Origin: Bremia lactucae
Taxonomy: Eukaryota; Oomycota; Peronosporomycetes; Peronosporales; Peronosporaceae
DNA length: 25,201 bases
Direction of reading: 5' to 3'
Assembly (NCBI RefSeq): GCF_004359215.1
Contig: NW_027152052.1
Location: 219,024-244,224 of the forward strand
Position 1 is the first letter of the stretch. Every line of letters starts with the position of its first letter. Of the stretch, positions 1 through 10,413 are shown piece after piece. The notes under the pieces are model-generated. The model was not told the origin of the DNA, ran no database searches, and was given only the letters and a program-made list of their open reading frames with translations. The position numbers and the translations under genes were made by a program.

Positions 1-501
1 CGTCTGAAACGGTATGTAGACCCAAATGAGGTCACATACCCCATCCGTCTAAGGAGACCGATGGTGACGCCGACTATGAGTCGAGCGTTGTTCGGTGAGG
101 GAGACGGTGAAGGTGAAAATCTTTTAACCGATCNNNNNNNNNNNNNNNNNNNNNNNNNNNNNNNNNNNNNNNNNNNNNNNNNNNNNNNNNNNNNNNNNNN
201 NNNNNNNNNNNNNNNNNNNNNNNNNNNNNNNNNTGTGTCGAATCTAGAGTCGAAGATCGACAAACTCGACCACTACCTCCATGTATTGGAGGAGGGTCTT
301 GAACACGAGCGCGGTAAGCGTCACTCGTTGAAACAGACGGTGCAAGCTCATTATATCGAACGGTTTTCCAACTGTTCAAAGAGTGCGTACTCAATGTTGG
401 AGTACGAACGGAAATATCACGCCCTTCGTGATGAGCTGTTGAGTGCGATGGCCACACTTCTGGTACTGTTGTTTGTACGACTGCACAAGATCACAGTGTG
501 A
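1..501 (+). CDS. Edge-truncated acidic/coiled-coil retroelement ORF (role uncertain)
   Basis: Frame 1 is open from the first base, so the true start is outside the window; the first internal ATG is at 61. Before the gap it encodes an acidic stretch with the motif ALFGEGDGEGE. After the gap comes a heptad-like, charged, coiled-coil segment (LESKIDKLDHYLHVLEEGL) and then a Y/L/E/R-rich segment (YSMLEYERKYHALRDELL). The motif resembles SLFGSDDEDD in the ORF at the other end of the window, so the two probably belong to one family. It could be a Gypsy gag N-terminus or an accessory ORF. Near 447 the frame appears to join pol-linker sequence of element C read in another frame, so the last 15 or so residues are probably not native. 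The 100-N gap makes the reading frame across it arbitrary. I do not recognise a function. Confidence 0.4.
   Translation, partial: RLKRYVDPNEVTYPIRLRRPMVTPTMSRALFGEGDGEGENLLTDXXXXXXXXXXXXXXXXXXXXXXXXXXXXXXXXXXVSNLESKIDKLDHYLHVLEEGLEHERGKRHSLKQTVQAHYIERFSNCSKSAYSMLEYERKYHALRDELLSAMATLLVLLFVRLHKITV
134..233. other. Assembly gap (100 N)
   Basis: Exactly 100 consecutive N, the usual placeholder for a scaffold gap of unknown length. Real distance and frame across it are unknown. Confidence 0.99.
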
Positions 502-1316
502 TAACTAATCACAGTTTGATTACTGATCACACTGTGGAGTCAGCTGTGCGAGTCCACAGGCAGTGCCGAAGGTCCACCACTAGAATAAGTCACGTGGATT
601 GAGACATGAATGTACGCCCAGCGGGCTACATACAAGGAAGATACCGATTGTCCAAAAGGGACAACACGATGATCCTAGGTCGAGTAGAGAGTCGATCGTA
701 GAGGACCCGACTGTGATAGCGCAATCACAGTCGGAAGACGTTGGGAGAATAAGTCCCCACGTACTTGGGGAGAAAGCTCCTAAAATAGTTAGTGCTGAAG
801 TGACTAGATTTCAGCATCCCGAGAAATTAATCCCTCGGTAGCCTGTGGATAACTAGGAAGAAACCGAGACATTGAATGTCTTGGTTGATGACGGATCACG
901 AGTAGGCGCTTATACTCTTGATCTGTATGCGCCTCCGAAGTCAACTTCGGGGATAACTCAATTACCAACCCTAGAACTTAGACGGTTCTTGAGAAATTTG
1001 CATAGTGGTACAATCAAGCAGGTCTGCGTCCTCGTCACAGAGGACGAATACGTAACCGATACTCGGTCAGCGGTAATTTTGCAGAGAACGAACGTTTCTC
1101 AGCAGCTCATCGATGGGCGAAAGTGTCCTCGATATGAAGACTTGGATTGAGAGATATACTACTCAATCCTGGGAGTCACTTAAGACAAATCCTTTATATA
1201 AGGATTTGATTGAATTCAGGGATTTTTCCCTGAAGCAGTTCTATGCGAGTTGCCTAAGGATAAAGGCATTCGACATGAGATCGAGCATAAACCGGGCTCG
1301 AAGTACTGTGTCATGA
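502..1316 (+). pseudogene. Gypsy pol: protease-RT linker, element C
   Basis: Open plus-strand pieces at 599-841, 872-1150 and 1113-1316 read as consecutive parts of one degraded polyprotein. They resemble the low-complexity linker between protease and RT in oomycete Gypsy elements. The third piece runs into the conserved pre-RT region: a segment starting KTNPLYKDLIEF is followed, in a shifted frame near 1245-1318, by a GIRHEIE-like motif and CVMKQWP. No catalytic domain lies here. Frame changes near 850 and 1130 and an internal stop show decay. Assignment rests on position and motif flavour, not on a unique signature. Confidence 0.55.
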
Positions 1317-2460
1317 AGCAGTGGCCACAGGAGGGTGGCGATAAGTGCACCCATTCAATAAACTGAATGCTGCAACGATATCGGCTCAAACGCCGATACC
1401 AAGAGAATACGTAGTCATAGATGGTGTGTCTAAGAGTAGCAGCTTTTCGTCTATGGATCTGATCGACATACCATACACAGCAGTGAGCACTCCCAGTGGA
1501 ATGCTCTAAGATTGGCTAATAATGCCACAGGGGATTAGTAACGCCCTTGCAACATTCAACAGATGCGTAACGAATATGTTGAGACCGGTGCGAATTCTCG
1601 CACCGGTGTAGTCATTATGACGATGTATTCGTCCATAGCCGGACTATAGACGGAAAGACGGACGGGAAGGTCATAAAACTCACGTTTGTCAGGTTCCTAC
1701 ACTCATGCGAAAGCATAAGCTGTACGCAAATCTCAAGAATTGTGTATTCGCTGCAAGCGAAATACCATCGTCGATAAACATGGCGTGCGCCCTGATCCTG
1801 AAAAGATCAAGGCAATTACTGACTGGCCAGTCGATGTCAAGGGACTTTAAAAGCTCCTTGGGCTAACGGCGTACTTGCACAAGCACTCACGCAATTTTGC
1901 CGAGATGCAATTCATCCCTCTCGTCTCTTGAAAAAAGACGAGAAATGGTTATCGAACGCTGATTGTCGGCGTTCCTGTGAGGAAAAGAAGCAAAGCTTGA
2001 TGCAATCACCCATCTTGGCGATTGCAGATCAAGCCAGACCATTCCATGTGGTCTGTGACGCCAGCGAAGTTGCAACCGGCTGTTCGTTAATGCAATACGA
2101 TACGGACAGCGCGGAGCGCGTCGTATGTTAGCATTCGCGTCAGCTGCAACCAGCTGAACGCAATTACCCAGTTCATGACAAGAAGCTCCTTGCCATGAAA
2201 TATGCACTGGCTTAGGGTCTATCTTTTCTAGACAGACCGTTCGTCGTATATACGACCATGCATCATTACGCACGGCCGTAAACAGCCCACACCTCTCGCA
2301 AGAACGGCGAGGTGGCCATCCTTCTTCGCGGAGTATAATTCATCCGTGGAATATAACCCAGGACGCCTAATGTCGTCGCGGATGCGTTATCACGCTGACT
2401 CGATTTCGAGCCGGCTGCGCACTCCAACAATGAAAATAATCCTACTGTTGCAACACTCGT
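1317..2460 (+). pseudogene. Gypsy reverse transcriptase and RNase H, element C
   Basis: RT is recognisable from FSSMDLIDI, PYTAVSTPSGML and MPQGISNALATFNRC (about 1445-1570). The catalytic YDD box lies at 1616-1624, followed by VFVHS. RNase H follows with HVVCDASEVATG (about 2046-2082), RQLQPAERNYPVHDKKLLAM (about 2138-2200) and a frameshifted version of the YTDHASLRTA box near 2250-2280. Part of RT, between the fingers and the palm aspartates, is shortened compared with the arms of the palindrome. Stops at about 1509, 1609 and 2131 and several frame changes exclude activity. Normal role in the family: reverse transcription of the element RNA in the virus-like particle. Confidence 0.8.
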
Positions 2461-2559
2461 TACAAGTTTTGCGTCATCAACCGTGTTTGATTACATAAAG
2501 AAAGCCTACATAGAAGATAAAGACCTTCTGCGTTTAATGGATCACCAGATGAATCCATC

Positions 2560-3390
2560 CAAAAAACATTTTTAAAGATTTACCGGCGTAATATCGATTG
2601 TCATTCGATCGATACACAACGCGCAACGGCTTACTGTACTACACAGCCGTTGCCGGCGACACTCCACATGTCGCCGTCCATACTCACAATGATTTGCGCA
2701 TCATTTATGAGTGTCACGGTGCACCAACCAGAGGGCATCGTGGACGTGAGAGAACTTATCTCACATTAAGTCGCGGCTTTTACTGGCCCTGCCAGTATCA
2801 GTTCGTGCGCAAGTACATTCGTACTTGCGAGGTATGTCAGCGGTTGAAGCCTAGCCCTTCATCCCGTGCACCTCTCCAACCTCTACCACTTCCGGCAGAA
2901 TGTTGAAAGTCCGTATCGATGCACTTCGTCTTCGAATTTTGCGGAGACGACCACAAAAACAATGGAATCCTTGTTTTTGTAGACAGATTCAGCAAGATGG
3001 TACATCTTGCTGCAGTACCAGAGTCAATCACGGTTCCGAGCTGTGCCCGTGTCTTTATCGACACGTTATTCAGACTCCACGGTTTACCCCGTGAATTGGT
3101 CTCCGATAAGGGCCATGTCTCATGGCGGAGTTTTGGCAATCCGTATTCCGATATCTTGACACACGCCTGACTATGTCAACTTCTGATCATCCAGAGACAG
3201 ATATTCAGACGGAACGCGTAAATCGCGTCCTCGAAGAGATACTTCGAGGTTACGTCCAATCGTATCCGAACGGGAGCGAGTTTTTACCGATGGTCGAATT
3301 CGCCATCAATAATTCGGTGCATGCGTCTACAACGCATACACCGCTCTTCGTGAATGGCTTACGCCATCCACGCATACCCACCAATTGAAG
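2560..3390 (+). pseudogene. Gypsy integrase, element C
   Basis: The zinc-binding HHCC part is visible at 2598-2906: GHRGRERTYLTLSRGFYW and a CEVC pair. The core follows in shifted frames. The first conserved acid position reads MHFVFEF, where the family has MDFVF, so the first catalytic Asp is replaced by His. Then come VFVDRFSKMVHLAAVP, ELVSDKGH (second Asp) and ERVNRVLEEILRGYV (catalytic Glu region, 3210-3255). Frames change near 2905 and 3120. The family function is strand transfer of element cDNA into the host chromosome; this copy cannot be functional. Confidence 0.8.
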
Positions 3391-4004
3391 GGATCCTCTA
3401 GTTTAAGGGGGGAATCGCACGAGTAAAACCATTTCTGGCTCATGCTCATCACGCGTCGAAGTTCCAACGACGCGAATGATGTCGATGCCGAAGCAATCGA
3501 CATCGAAGATGAGAGAATCTCATGGCAGTGCGCACAAAGCGCACTGAAAAGACAAAACAAATCAATCAGCAAAGGAAGTTGCGGGGTCGAGGATGTGTAA
3601 TCCGTTTCGTACAGAATTCCATTGCTAACGCAGGGGACCGTCAGAAACGGAACGCATATAAACACGGGATAGCGAACGTTCTTTGATTTGCTCTTCCATG
3701 ATTGTCTGCACTAATGTGGATAGCAGCAATCTACTACCCAAGTTTATTGGGCCATTATGTGAACTGCATCGCAGAGGCAATGCGTACACAACAGAATTGC
3801 CACGTAAGATGCGAACGCATCCTACGATGTACGTTGATCGGCTCTACCCGTATCATCCGTACGTGGTTTCTTCGCGGACGGATCTAACCACCCTTTTTTT
3901 CACGAATCCCCAAAAGATTCTTCTGATCACGAACCAGATTCTCATGCTGAATCTGGAGATTCTCATGTCGGGTCCGAAGATCTTCGAAACCGCGATGAGA
4001 TAAC
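3391..4004 (+). pseudogene. Post-integrase GPY/F module and C-terminal tail, element C
   Basis: At 3735-3863 the plus strand reads LLPKFIGPLCELHRRGNAY and ends with YVDRLYPYHP, the GPY/F-type module that follows the integrase core in Ty3/Gypsy elements. A shifted frame then gives a long stop-free acidic and His/Ser-rich tail (ESPKDSSDHEPDSHAESGD) to about 4004. The tail seems to end where minus-strand protease sequence begins (about 4005-4012). No chromodomain was found for this element. Confidence 0.6.
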
Positions 4005-4009
4005 GCTCG

Positions 4010-4811
4010 TAGTACATCCACATGCTTGTGGACGCTCCAAAACGTTCATCAGATGGCCATCTGATGAAAAAGTGGCAGGCATCTTTGCAGACCGATGCTG
4101 CCAGGTGAATCTTAGCTCATACTTCTGAGCCAAGGTAGACCGAGGATGACATCAAATTTTTCATTAAATCCAGTACGATGAAATCATCATCGTAATGTAA
4201 TTTCTTAACATGTAGTGAAATTTTATCATGCGTTTCATCACTGTTATCGATGCGCCTGTTGCTTGACGCGTGTCGCGCTCAAAATATTTGAGCCTACGAC
4301 CCTCTAGCGACTGGCGACGAATAAAGTTTCGACGCCCCACAGTCCAGTAGGGCTCTAAGTGACAAATCATTTGTCACTTATATATTCAAGGTGATCAGGG
4401 ATACCTCATCGCGAGGTGCAGACACACATGATTGTGTGCCTGAAGCAACTTTCTTCAAGAGATTTACAAATTCTCCTAAGTTTGCTGGATTAGTAGGGCG
4501 TTGCGCCCCTACTGACCCCGACCGTTTTTTGGCGGTCCGCCTCGCTGTTGCGATTTCGCAACAACGTTGGACCCGTGACCGTTGCTTTTTTTGGCATTCT
4601 GTCCATAATTACGTTCAGTACTTCTCGGTACTGGGCGCGGGGCACTGCACTCATGAGCGTAGCGTCCTAAATTTTGATAGCGACCGCATTTCTGCAATCG
4701 CTTACTGTTCGAAAAGCGAGGTTTTTCGCTTGAATGATGACCATGAAGGTAAAAATCGAATACTTGTATAAAAATTTGAACAAGCTGCATGCGTAATAGA
4801 TGCCCTGTCAT
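4010..4811 (-). pseudogene. Inverted Gypsy gag zinc knuckle and retropepsin fragment
   Basis: Read on the minus strand from 4811, the ORF carries a decayed CCHC knuckle (RLQKCGRYQNLGRYAHEC, where the second Cys reads as Tyr and the His as Arg). An N/K/R/G-rich basic tail follows to about 4509. In shifted frames come the retropepsin active site as LLDCGAS (about 4335-4356), LHYDDDFIVLDL (about 4165-4205), LGLPWL and QHRSAKMPA (about 4080-4150). This is the gag-pro junction of a Ty3/Gypsy element lying opposite to element C. It is truncated on both sides: gag N-terminus missing next to the LTR, pol missing near 4010. It contains the domains that element C lacks. Confidence 0.65.
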
Positions 4812-4838
4812 ATTAGGGAGTTCAGTTAATAGGTTGTC

Positions 4839-5226
4839 TGTAACGGGGTGTGTCGTTACATGATAGTATCACTTAAAGGTTGTTAATTATTGAATTATTT
4901 GAAAGGTAGAGAATATTTGGAATATTACTTTACAAAGTAATATTCGGAAAGATAAAGGTACTTGCTCCGCGGTCCAGCCAGCACTGGACGCGCGCAAAGA
5001 AAGAGACAGATAATACGTTATTATGTTATTTTGTATTCGTATATAATTAATTTAGTATTAAATAGATAGAAACAGAAGAACTTAATTTCTTAAATACAGA
5101 CTACTTTTAACCCTCTGTAAAGCAAATGCTTTGAAGAGAGTCTTTCTCTGCACGTACTAGGGTACGTGAAGTGACGTGAGGCACCACTCGCACTGAAGCA
5201 GTTCAAGTCGGCAGTGCCCCGTTATA
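4839..5226 (+). repeat. LTR-B copy, probable 5' LTR of element B
   Basis: Starts TGTAACGGGG and ends CCCCGTTATA, an inverted terminal match with one C-to-T change from the expected TACA. It is about 388 bp, versus 452-453 bp in the copies at 19934 and 24263, which read in the opposite direction. Orientation is inferred from a TGG two bases after the 3' end (possible primer-binding site) and a gag start 145 bp further on. The hairpin-rich end is shortened: two adjacent stem-loops that share CTGCTTCAG in other copies have collapsed into one. Confidence 0.7.
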
Positions 5227-5245
5227 CCTGGAAACACTATCTAGT
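5227..5245 (+). promoter_or_regulatory. Possible primer-binding site of element B
   Basis: The LTR end is followed by cc and then TGGAAACACTATCTAG. A TGG placed 2 nt from the LTR is the usual form of a tRNA-primed PBS, and LTR-A is followed by ccTGGTAG in the same position. The tRNA was not identified. Confidence 0.35.
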
Positions 5246-5452
5246 CCATATAAGGACCACACTTCTATCATCTAACATTTTACACGTTAGATGATAATGG
5301 AAATACGCATCACGTTTCGCGTGATAGCTACTCCTTACTGAGTGACACATATAAGGAAATCGGTCGAACGAATGAGTTCGACCGAAGGGAATGATTCCAT
5401 CTTGGCCATGCTGTCCGGTTTGGACAGAGATGCCCCCCAGTCAGCCATCGCC

Positions 5453-5668
5453 TACCACTTTCTAATTAACAACCCAGAACGAATGTTTCTTATTATTAAT
5501 TCCAGTTCAACCGCAGCCGCAAACAAGTAAATATCTTCCTAACGAAGCTAATCAAAAAAGCAATAGAGGTAGGCTGTTTCTTACTCTTGACTCCAGAACT
5601 ACTGCAGTCGCGAACAAGTCACTACCATCCTCAATACCACTTTCTAATTAACAACTCAGAACGAATGT
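5453..5668 (+). repeat. Direct repeat within element B gag (34 bp, 182-bp offset)
   Basis: 5453-5486 and 5635-5668 are the same 34 bases apart from one C/T difference. Between them, 5499-5530 and 5588-5618 are a more diverged pair containing GCAG(C/T)CGC(A/G)AACAAGT. This looks like successive local duplications or template jumps inside the dead gag. Confidence 0.7.
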
Positions 5669-5762
5669 ACCCAAACGCGCAGCTCCAAGCGACTTCACCG
5701 AGAAATAAGCTGTCAACTCTTTGTAAATTCCATCAGCCTCTGAGAAGCTCACAGTGCTAGGA

Positions 5763-5902
5763 ATGGAGAGTCCGTATGACCTCATCCTAGGCATGCCATG
5801 GTTGGCAAAGTACCAACCATGGATAGACTGCCGTACACGCACAGTTGCGAACTCTACGCAGGACACCGGAAAGGATGTGCTCAAGCTGGATGGGATAGTA
5901 TG
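5763..5902 (+). pseudogene. Misplaced retropepsin C-terminal fragment
   Basis: An in-frame piece reads MESPYDLILGMPWLAKYQPW and continues through RTRTVANS to a stop. DLILGMPWL is the conserved hydrophobic motif near the C-terminus of Gypsy proteases. It sits upstream of the main gag body, the wrong order for gag-pol, so it is an inserted fragment or a rearrangement. The DSGA active-site part is absent. Confidence 0.65.
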
Positions 5903-6728
5903 ATGGCGTTGCGCCGACACAAACAATGATTGATTATGCCACGACAAGGTTGCTACCGATACCCCCTAGTATTCGGGACCGTGTCTGCCGGGTTGGCACA
6001 GTGCAAGTTCATACAAAATGATCTTGACCAGGCGAAGGAGAACGTAGCCTTGCTTAGCCAGCAAGGCTTTCAACAGGCAGAACTGTTGAAGTTACAACAG
6101 GTACAGCCCCTGTACCTGGGATGACACACACGCGTCATCCGAAACCTTGAAGATAGACATCTCTAAGTAAAGGAGGGTCGAAGAGGAGTCCATTTTAAGG
6201 TGGTTCGTCGAATTAGACGATGCCATAAAGGCTCGTAACATCGTCGACGAGCAAATGCAAGTCGCATTTGCTCAATCAAATTTAGCAGGTCGTGCCAAAA
6301 CTTAGGCACTAGGCCACAAGTTGCGCGACCCATATGTAGTTGGCTTGCTAGAGTCTTTTAAAGCCGGCTCAAACAGACCATTGAACCACCTAGGGCTGAG
6401 TTCAGATCTCGATCAGAGCTTCTGAAACTTAAGCAAGGCAAGCTGATGTTCACGCTTATGCCCAGCATTTACGACTCTTAGCGAGCTGTACAACAAACAG
6501 TCTAGTTCATGAACACACGTTGGTTACAGTGTTCGTCCAAGGTCTTACAGATGGTCCCGTGAAGACCCATCTTTTCCGCTTGGAACCTGATTCGCTTGAA
6601 GAAGCTATATCTGTTGCGGAACAGGAGGCTTTCGCTTGAGACAGGCTCAAGCGAGTTCGTCATCGTATCGTCCTCCAAGACGGTATGAGCTTGGAAGTCC
6701 AGAGCCTATGGACCGCTCTTATGTCGAA

Positions 6729-8089
6729 ACAAGGTAGTCGTTAAATGAGAAAGCTCATAATCCGGCCTGCGTGATAACGCATCGGCCAAAGCATTCTGCT
6801 TGCCAAGCTTATACTTCACCTCGAAGTTGTATTTCGCGAAAAAGAATAGCCATCGGGCCATTCTCTGTGAGAGATGGGGCGACTTAGTCGCCGTGCGTAA
6901 TGACGCGTGATCTGTATATATCACAAACATTTAGAGCCGAGCAGATGAACTCTGAATTTGACGAGAGCATACTTCATGGCAAGTAACGCTTTGTCATGAA
7001 CTGGGTAGTTCTCTTCCGCAGCTCTAAGCTGTCTAGACACGAACGCAATAACACGTTCATGCCCATCAACATCTGTTTGTAACGGAGCACTGCAAATGGC
7101 AAAATCTGATGCGTCACAGACGACACTGAAAGGCCAATTTGGGTTTGGTAGTGCCATAATCAGGGAATGGATAAGACTATCCTAAACTGCTCGAAAAGCA
7201 TTATTTTCGGTGCTAGTCCAGCACCATTATGTATCCTTTTTAAGGAGATTAGATAATGGCCTAGCCAAATCAGCATAATTTTTGGAATATTTGTGTAAAT
7301 AATTGGCGAGACCGAACCACTTACGCAAAAGCTTTTGGTTTTTAGGAACCGACCAATCTACTATGGCTTTTACCTTAGCGGGATCCGCTCTAAGGCCTCG
7401 CTTTCCAATGAAGCATCTTAAAAAGGAATTTTGGCTGCGCCAAAAATGCATTTAGATGTATTGGCATACAATTTATTTGTGCGCAAACACTCGAGCACTG
7501 CTCGCAAATTGTCTAAATGGTTTTCCATATCCGACCAACCCTGCTCCGCACGACTATGGACAAAAACGTCATCGAATAAGTATGTGCATAACCTCGATGG
7601 GGGCGAAACAGTTGCGTCACTAGACGATTAAATGTTGCCGGGGCGTTGGAAAGCCCTTGTGGCATAACCAGCCACTCCCACCGCTCGGGGTGCTAACCGC
7701 TGTAAGCGGGATATCGCTAGCTTGCATGAGCAATTGGTAGTAACCATCGACTAAGTCCAATGCACTGTACATTGTGCATCCCACCATATTGTTCTGAAGA
7801 ACATCCTTTCTAGGAATGGGGTTTTGTGCTGGTATAGTGACATCATTAAGTTTGTTATAAGCGTGTACAATGCGCCATTTACCATTTGGCCTTTTGACAC
7901 AAAATGTCGGTGTCGACTGAGGGGATTTGCTCTTTCGTACCATTCCAGCCTCGTGCTTAGCACGGAAGTAAACGTCACACTGTTCCTTTGGTAAAGGCAA
8001 CTGTCGTGTGACACAGTATGAAACAAGTCAATTTGATGACGGACACCTCTATCCGGAGGTAAAACAGATGGTGGATTGGTACAAACCAC
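6729..8089 (-). pseudogene. Gypsy RT and RNase H, left arm
   Basis: Minus-strand RT fragments: SPQSTPTFCVKRPNGKWRI, MYSALDLVDGYYQLLM and PLTAVSTPSGG at 7620-8000. The catalytic FDD box lies at 7568-7576 in another frame, then FIGKRGLRADPAKVKAIVDW at 7227-7451. RNase H shows SVVCDASDFAICSAPLQTD (6921-7157), then VIYTDHASLRTATKSPHLS and LGKQNALADALSRRPDYEL up to the break. Frame changes near 7620, 7450 and 6930 are at the same places as in the right arm. Integrase is absent because the arm ends here. Confidence 0.85.
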
Positions 8090-8176
8090 ATCTTAGAATT
8101 TCTCAAGGAATAAAATGGATCCGTAGAATCTTCAACGATCGATGACCCACTCCATACCGTAGGTGCAGATTTTGTG

Positions 8177-9612
8177 TCATCTGACAGCTTCGTCCAGAAG
8201 TGACGATGAGTTTAACTCGATCGTTGATGGAATGGCCACCATCTCAGAATAGTTGCCAGCCTTTAAGGCTCGGCCACACTCATCAATAGACATTTCGTCT
8301 AGCTCTAAAAGAGCATGCAACGAAGGAATTGCCGCAAGGCTAACTTGTCCTTCAATGTTATCGATTACACCATTTACAAGCGTACGTAATTGCTCACTTC
8401 TAATATTTGTGGGGTATGAACGCTTCGCGTCTCCCCTGTCTTGGAGTAGCGACATCACGCCTCCTAGAGGCGGAACATTCACGTCCCCAAATTTTCCAGC
8501 CTACATTGGTTCTATATTAAAGATGGTGTCTAATTCGACATCCGACAAGGAGTTCAGGTATCACATCTTCCTTGTCTAGCGACCGCTTAAGTGTCACTTC
8601 ACGAAGGGTCCGACCCGAAAGCCCTGGCGAACCGCCCGAAGTACACTCAGTATGGTGCCACCTCGGCCGACCACACTCGGTGGGCTTAGACGTGCCACTC
8701 CACGTGTCTCACGGACATTGCACCCTTGATGACTCGGCCTTAGGCCTACAATGCCTTCAGCGCTCGGTTATTACAACGAGTGTCACTCGACGAAGAAAGT
8801 GCCGTACTACCCCTTTTTCTGAGCCGGGCTCAGAATGAATGTTTACAACATTGGAATTTATTAACTCATACATTCCCATGTCTAAAACACTTACAGATTC
8901 CGGAAGTGATCCGCGCCAATATCGCCTTTGTTGCCTAGCAAAGGTAAGACCAAGACTTTCCAAAACTTTGCTAAGAACATTGCGCATGGCGCTAAAGGTT
9001 TAGACCTTCAAACCGATCCATAGCTCATGGCATTCAAGCCAAGCCATACCAGGATGAGATCATATCTCGAATTCAAATCAAGAACAAGACAGCGTTTCAT
9101 ACTGTTAAAGTCCAGAAACTTTATACCTAAGCTCAGTGGAACTTTAAGAACAGTGACACGAGTCCAGTCGCTGAGCGAACAGTGATTGTATCACTTTCAT
9201 GCGCTTTAAGCGCCTCAACATATTGTTGACTTCCTTCAAAGGAAAGACGTCGAGCATAATTGCAAGCTGCTCCTGAGTCAATTAAAATTGACAATGGCTT
9301 ATGAAAGCCCTTCAGAGTCGCTTGAGTGACTATTGTACTCATGCTCCGTGCCATTACGCACCGATCTAATTGGGGCTAGGTCATGTTACTCTCACCTTCT
9401 AGAGGTTCAACAGAGCCTAGGTCTTCCCCAGTAGGGCGTCCCGCACCTACTGGGTATCGACGTTTTCCCGCACCGTACCAGATTTCTGGTATAGGTCGGA
9501 ACTGGTGTTTTTGGAGCTTTCGTAGGGGACAGGCCGGACGTAAATGTTTCGTGCTTCCGCACATATAACATCTACGGATGTTCTTACGCGTTCCACAACT
9601 TGAAAAGCCTCT
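8177..9612 (-). pseudogene. Gypsy zinc knuckle, retropepsin and RT linker, left arm
   Basis: From 9612 downward on the minus strand: CCHC knuckle CYMCGSTKHLRPAC, a P/G-rich tail, the retropepsin active site in SILIDSGAACNYARR (9133-9354), and the linker to RT (8757-8987, and 8177-8482 with IRSEQLRTLVNGVIDNIEG). Stops and frame changes separate the pieces. The second half of the protease (LGLPWL-type motif) is damaged: it reads as SSWYGLA near 9050. All breaks match those of the right arm. Confidence 0.8.
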
Positions 9613-9716
9613 TCTCCTTCCTCAACGAGGCTTAGATCTATGGGTTCCCGTCTATTAGACGAAACCCATGTGCTTGAAGAGCTTGTTCGGCAAACAGGCC
9701 AGCTAACTCGAGCAGA

Positions 9717-10412
9717 CTATAATTCGAACTTAGCGCGTAGCCCTATGGCAACTGCCTCTTCGAAAGTAGCAGGATGATATCGGAACAATTCCGTCTGGGC
9801 AACGCCCTCATTGAAACATCTTATAAAGATTGTCACAGCAATTGCTTCTTGCACCGGGTCTTGATTCATAGATGCAATGAGAGTTCTCAACTCCCGGACA
9901 ATGTCCCCTAGGGTTCGTTTACCCTGTCGAGTCGCTATGAGCCGTGCTCGCATGCAAAAAGCAAGATCAGGCGGTGCAAACATGCTGGTCATTCGCTGTT
10001 TCAGCGAATCCCAAGAGATAAAAGCGTCGTTTATGGATGTGCTGCACGATAGTGCACACTCCATGGCTCTACCTCCAAGTTTGAAAAGGGTCATAGCCAC
10101 CTTTTGCCGTTCTGTTAAGAACAAGGCGGAATCAATGGACATTTCCATCTGCTTAATCCAAAAAGGAAGATTTTCTCCCTCTTTTCCCTTAAATGTCTTC
10201 ACATTTACAGTTAGAGGGTGAGCCTCGGCTCTGAGTCAGGTACAGAGATGTACCGGGTTGGCATATATGCCGCAAGGTGATCTTGTACCTGGCCGATCAG
10301 GGAGGATTGATATCGTATGAAGGCTTCAAGCATTGCATGCAGGACCTCTGGTCCCTGAGAGATAATAAATTTCACGTGCTCAAGCCCATAAAACGTTTTG
10401 AGCTTGTCATAA
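9717..10412 (-). pseudogene. Gypsy gag, left arm, 5'-truncated
   Basis: The minus-strand ORF at 9717-10202 (161 aa) encodes the capsid-like gag part: FKGKEGENLPFWIKQMEMSI and a region ending EEAVAIGLRAKFEL. Upstream, in another frame, the N-terminal part (DKLKTFYGLEHVKF and following) reaches 10412. There the ATG and first 15 or so codons are missing and the sequence switches to LTR. It differs from the right copy by only two residues in the 161-aa block. Confidence 0.8.
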
Positions 10413-10413
10413 G

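Larger units (their letters stand above)
447..4004 (+). mobile_element. Degraded Ty3/Gypsy pol region (element C)
   Basis: Plus-strand remnants run in the Ty3/Gypsy order: protease-RT linker (about 447-1316), reverse transcriptase (about 1317-1960), RNase H (about 1961-2460), integrase (about 2560-3390) and a GPY/F-type tail (about 3735-4004). Domains are spread over all three frames with many stops, so this is a non-functional relic. The gag C-terminus, zinc knuckle and protease expected upstream are missing, and sequence near 447 jumps directly from the coiled-coil ORF into the linker. No LTR of its own can be assigned with confidence; the nearest is the LTR-B at 4839. Confidence 0.8.
5372..6729 (+). 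pseudogene. Degraded Gypsy gag, element B, truncated by the palindrome
   Basis: The start at 5372 (MSSTEGNDSILAMLSGLD) lies 145 bp after LTR-B. The frame is soon lost. Gag resumes at about 5970 with SAGLAQCKFIQNDLDQAKEN and LLSQQGFQQAELLKLQQ, and after more frame changes gives RWFVELDDAIKARNIVDEQ (about 6200-6260), QVAFAQSNLAGRAK, an EPPRAEF-type stretch and RQAQASSSSYRPPRRYELG (about 6640-6700). This matches the capsid-like part of oomycete Gypsy gag, which packages the RNA. The frame is cut at about 6729, just where the zinc knuckle would follow, by the left arm of the large inverted repeat. An insertion at about 5487-5930 scrambles the N-terminal part. Confidence 0.7.
6729..10413 (-). repeat. 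Left arm of a 3,685-bp inverted repeat (partial element A copy)
   Basis: Every paired feature obeys left + right = 23267 with no indel, so 6729-10413 is the inverse of 12854-16538. I noted only about ten differences by eye (for example gag Ile/Thr and Leu/Gln, RT Glu/Lys and Ser/Cys, and a cluster at 6734-6765). The arm carries gag to RNase H on the minus strand. It stops inside RNase H at 6729 against element B gag, and inside the gag start at 10413 against an LTR-A fragment. No target-site duplication or LTR marks the distal end. Confidence 0.92.

Noticed and set aside
5342..5530. Start of the element B gag at 5342 (MTHIRKSVERM...)
   Set aside because: The in-frame ATG at 5372 (MSSTEGNDS) fits the gag N-terminus better. 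The first ten residues look like leader.
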